A stretch of DNA of 6,230 bases from Streptosporangiaceae bacterium (GTDB lineage: Bacteria > Actinomycetota > Actinomycetes > Streptosporangiales > Streptosporangiaceae), in NCBI GenBank assembly GCA_030045215.1, contig JASIBJ010000706.1, forward strand, positions 1 to 6,230, written 5' to 3'. The notes beneath the pieces were generated by a model. That model was given only the letters and a program-made list of their open reading frames with translations, searched no databases and had not been told where the DNA came from. Of the stretch, positions 4,666 to 6,230 are shown piece after piece. The position numbers and the translations under genes were made by a program. Within the stretch, counting starts at the first letter, position 1; every line of letters begins with the position of its first letter.

Positions 4666-6105
4666 TCAGTCGCCGAGCTCGGTGCGGCGCCTGGCCACGT
4701 AATCCTCGAGTTCGGCCCGGACAGCGTCGTCCAGCGGAGGCTGCTGGTAGTCGGCCAGCGTCTTCGCGCAGATCTCGCCAGCCCTGGCCGTGGCATCCCG
4801 GCCGCCGAGCTTCAGCCAGCGCTCGTAGTTGGCCGTCGAGGAGAGCAGCGGGCGGTAGAAGCACTTGCGGAATCGCTCCATGGTGTGCTGCGCACCGAGG
4901 AAGTGCCCGCCGTGGCCGACCTCTTCGTGCGCGCCGAATGCAAGCGACTCCTCGTCGATCTCCAGCGGCGTGAACTCCACCCGCAGCATCCGCAGCAGCT
5001 CGATGTCGACGATGAACTTCTCGAAGCACGACACGAGGCCACCCTCCAGCCAGCCGGCCGCGTGCATGACCCAGTTCGCGCCGGCCAGGAACGTCGGCAG
5101 CAGCGTCATCAGCGATTCGTACGCGGCCTGGGCGTCGCAGCTCTGGCTGGAGTTCAGCCCGCCGCCGGTGCGGAACGGCAATCCGAAGTGCCGCGCCAGC
5201 TGCCCGGTGCACAGCAGTCCGATGCCCGACTCCGGCGTGCCGAAGCTGGGCGACCCGGACTGCATGTCGATGTTGGACAGGAACGAGCCGAAGATGACCG
5301 GGCAGCCGGGCTGGATCAGCTGGGCTAGGGCGTTGCCAGAAAAAGCCTCGGCGAGCTGCTGCACCAGCGCGGCCGGAATCGTGACCGGCGACATCGCGCC
5401 CATGAGCAGGAACGGGGTGAGCACGACGGGCTGTCGAGCCGCGCAGTACTCGAACTGGGCGTCGAGCATCCGGTCGTCCCAGCGCAGCGGCGAGTTGCAG
5501 TTGATCAGCGAAATGGTGGCAGGAACGGCCTCGATGGCCTCGCGGCCGCCGAAGAGAATCTCGGTCATCGCGATGGTGTCGGCGGCGTTGGGGCCAGACA
5601 CCACGTTCCCCATGTAGATCTTGTCGGTGAGCGTCTGCAGGGCAAAGACCATGTCCAGGTGCCGCGAGTCCAGCGGCGCATCGTTGGGCTCACAGATGAC
5701 CCCGCCGGCGGAGTCCAGCTCGGGGAACGACTGCGACAGCATGCACAGCCGGCGGAAGTCCTCCAGCGTCGCGTCGCGGCGCACGTCGCCCTCGCGCACG
5801 AACGGCGAGCCGTAGACAGCGCCGAACGCCATGTCGTCGCCGCCGATGTGCACGTTGTTGGCCGGGTTCCTGGCCTGCACGTCGAACTCGCGGGGCGCGA
5901 GCGCTACCTGGGCGAGCACGAACTCCGGGTCCAGGTACACGACCTCGCCATCGGTCCGCTGGCCCGCCTTGCGGAACAACTCCACGGCCTCGGGCTTAGC
6001 GAACTGGACGCCGATCTCGGACACGATCCGCCTCCAGCCCTTGTCGAGCACGGCTACCGCGTCGGGCGAGAGGATCTCGTACCTGGGCATAGTGTTGCGG
6101 AACAT
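4666..6105 (-). CDS. Trimethylamine methyltransferase (MttB/COG5598) family protein, non-pyrrolysine
   Basis: The product is 479 residues, the normal length for the MttB superfamily, and is predicted to be a TIM barrel. Family landmarks include the N-terminal LSPDAVAVLDKGWRRIVSEIGVQF (12-35), GGVICEPND (134-142), the DAQAAYESLMTLLPTFLAGANWVMHAAGWLEGGL stretch (324-357) and GHGGHFLGAQHTMERFR (397-413). The frame is uninterrupted, with no in-frame amber codon, so it belongs with the non-pyrrolysine members. Characterised relatives of that type demethylate quaternary amines such as glycine betaine, proline betaine or carnitine, passing the methyl to a corrinoid protein. The exact substrate here is unknown and no corrinoid protein is in the window. 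The start is ATG 6105, with GAGG (6114 to 6111) 5 nt away; an upstream TTG at 6171 would add 22 residues without ribosome-site support. Upstream lies an inverted repeat. Confidence 0.92.
   Translation of the reverse strand: MFRNTMPRYEILSPDAVAVLDKGWRRIVSEIGVQFAKPEAVELFRKAGQRTDGEVVYLDPEFVLAQVALAPREFDVQARNPANNVHIGGDDMAFGAVYGSPFVREGDVRRDATLEDFRRLCMLSQSFPELDSAGGVICEPNDAPLDSRHLDMVFALQTLTDKIYMGNVVSGPNAADTIAMTEILFGGREAIEAVPATISLINCNSPLRWDDRMLDAQFEYCAARQPVVLTPFLLMGAMSPVTIPAALVQQLAEAFSGNALAQLIQPGCPVIFGSFLSNIDMQSGSPSFGTPESGIGLLCTGQLARHFGLPFRTGGGLNSSQSCDAQAAYESLMTLLPTFLAGANWVMHAAGWLEGGLVSCFEKFIVDIELLRMLRVEFTPLEIDEESLAFGAHEEVGHGGHFLGAQHTMERFRKCFYRPLLSSTANYERWLKLGGRDATARAGEICAKTLADYQQPPLDDAVRAELEDYVARRRTELGD
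6093..6104. promoter_or_regulatory. Second copy of the TGTTCCGGAACA-like box, over the MttB-like start codon
   Basis: TGTTGCGGAACA differs at one position from the perfect palindrome TGTTCCGGAACA, and so does the box at 6172-6183. It overlaps the first codons of the MttB-like gene, so it may be constrained by coding (Met-Phe-Arg-Asn) and the match could be chance. If real, the two boxes are 79 bp apart. Confidence 0.3.
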
Positions 6106-6171
6106 TGCCACCTCGAAATGGCGCGCTTGACCAGCCGGAATGGTGGAATCTAGGATCACATCGTAAAACAA

Positions 6172-6190
6172 TGTTCCGTAACATGGAACA
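6172..6190. promoter_or_regulatory. 19-bp inverted repeat, candidate operator upstream of the MttB-like gene
   Basis: TGTTCC (6172-6177) and GGAACA (6185-6190) are perfect inverted arms around a 7-nt spacer. Within it, TGTTCCGTAACA (6172-6183) is also a near-palindrome. The plus strand carries TAACAT (6179-6184), a TANNNT -10 candidate for a divergent gene at 6211. The minus strand carries TACGAT just downstream of the repeat, a -10 candidate for the MttB-like gene. A dimeric regulator binding here could control both directions. Its identity is unknown. Confidence 0.5.
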
Positions 6191-6210
6191 ACTCTTACTG
6201 AGGCGCAGTC

Positions 6211-6230
6211 GTGACGAGTCCCACCGGAAC
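6211..6230 (+). CDS. Possible start of a divergent gene, cut by the right edge
   Basis: GTG at 6211 opens a frame reading M-T-S-P-T-G to the window end. GAGG (6200-6203) lies 7 nt before it and a TANNNT element (TAACAT, 6179-6184) lies further upstream. Only six complete codons are visible, so no function can be given. Its position, divergent from the MttB-like gene across an inverted repeat, would suit a regulator or a partner of that gene. Confidence 0.33.

Noticed and set aside
4865..5617. Plus-strand open frame of 250 codons inside the MttB-like gene
   Set aside because: It is antisense to strongly conserved MttB-family sequence, has low-complexity composition and no recognisable motif.
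4666..6105. Possible pyrrolysine-containing MttB
   Set aside because: The frame runs without an internal amber codon from start to stop, so it is a non-pyrrolysine homologue.
6106..6171. Upstream TTG start that would lengthen the MttB-like protein by 22 residues
   Set aside because: It has no ribosome site and overlaps the inverted repeat region; the ATG at 6105 has a GAGG at good spacing and gives the usual family length.
1..6230. Search for tRNA, rRNA, insertion sequences, attachment sites, toxin-antitoxin or phage-defence genes
   Set aside because: No cloverleaf-like sequence, transposase or integrase motifs, terminal repeats or defence domains were seen on either strand.

Overview
The window looks like chromosomal DNA from a high-GC actinomycete. 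The base composition is strongly GC-rich, and three of the four genes with a visible complete start in the left half begin with GTG. Candidate -10 elements fit the loose actinobacterial TANNNT pattern, and two genes look leaderless. The large cell-wall gene has the membrane-anchored Ig-like plus L,D-transpeptidase layout common in actinomycetes. I cannot name a genus from the sequence.

Layout, left to right. Positions 1-571 (minus) hold a TetR-family repressor whose 3' end runs off the left edge. Its start codon abuts a perfect 16-bp palindrome, probably its own operator. Upstream of it, also on the minus strand, are a 2H phosphoesterase of the 2'-5' RNA ligase family (683-1321), a VOC/glyoxalase-fold protein (1407-1841) and a class I SAM-dependent methyltransferase (1970-2710). 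These four genes point the same way but are separated by 85-128 bp gaps containing hairpins, and the VOC gene has a good promoter of its own. They therefore look like separately transcribed housekeeping or accessory genes rather than a tight operon. On the plus strand, divergent from the methyltransferase, is a 606-residue single-pass membrane L,D-transpeptidase (2808-4628) with a long acidic, repeat-bearing cytoplasmic N-terminus. Convergent with it on the minus strand is a 479-residue trimethylamine methyltransferase (MttB/COG5598) family protein without pyrrolysine (4666-6105). At the right edge an inverted repeat lies in a divergent promoter region, and a new plus-strand gene may begin at 6211.

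How the genes relate. I see no single pathway linking them. The TetR gene probably autoregulates. The MttB-like protein would need a corrinoid protein partner and a methyl acceptor enzyme, and neither is in the window; the divergent gene cut by the right edge is the obvious place to look. The L,D-transpeptidase acts alone at the cell wall. I found no mobile element, CRISPR array, RNA gene or defence system. The most interesting points are regulatory (two palindromic operator candidates) and architectural (the unusual L,D-transpeptidase). No stretch longer than about 130 bases lacks a gene.
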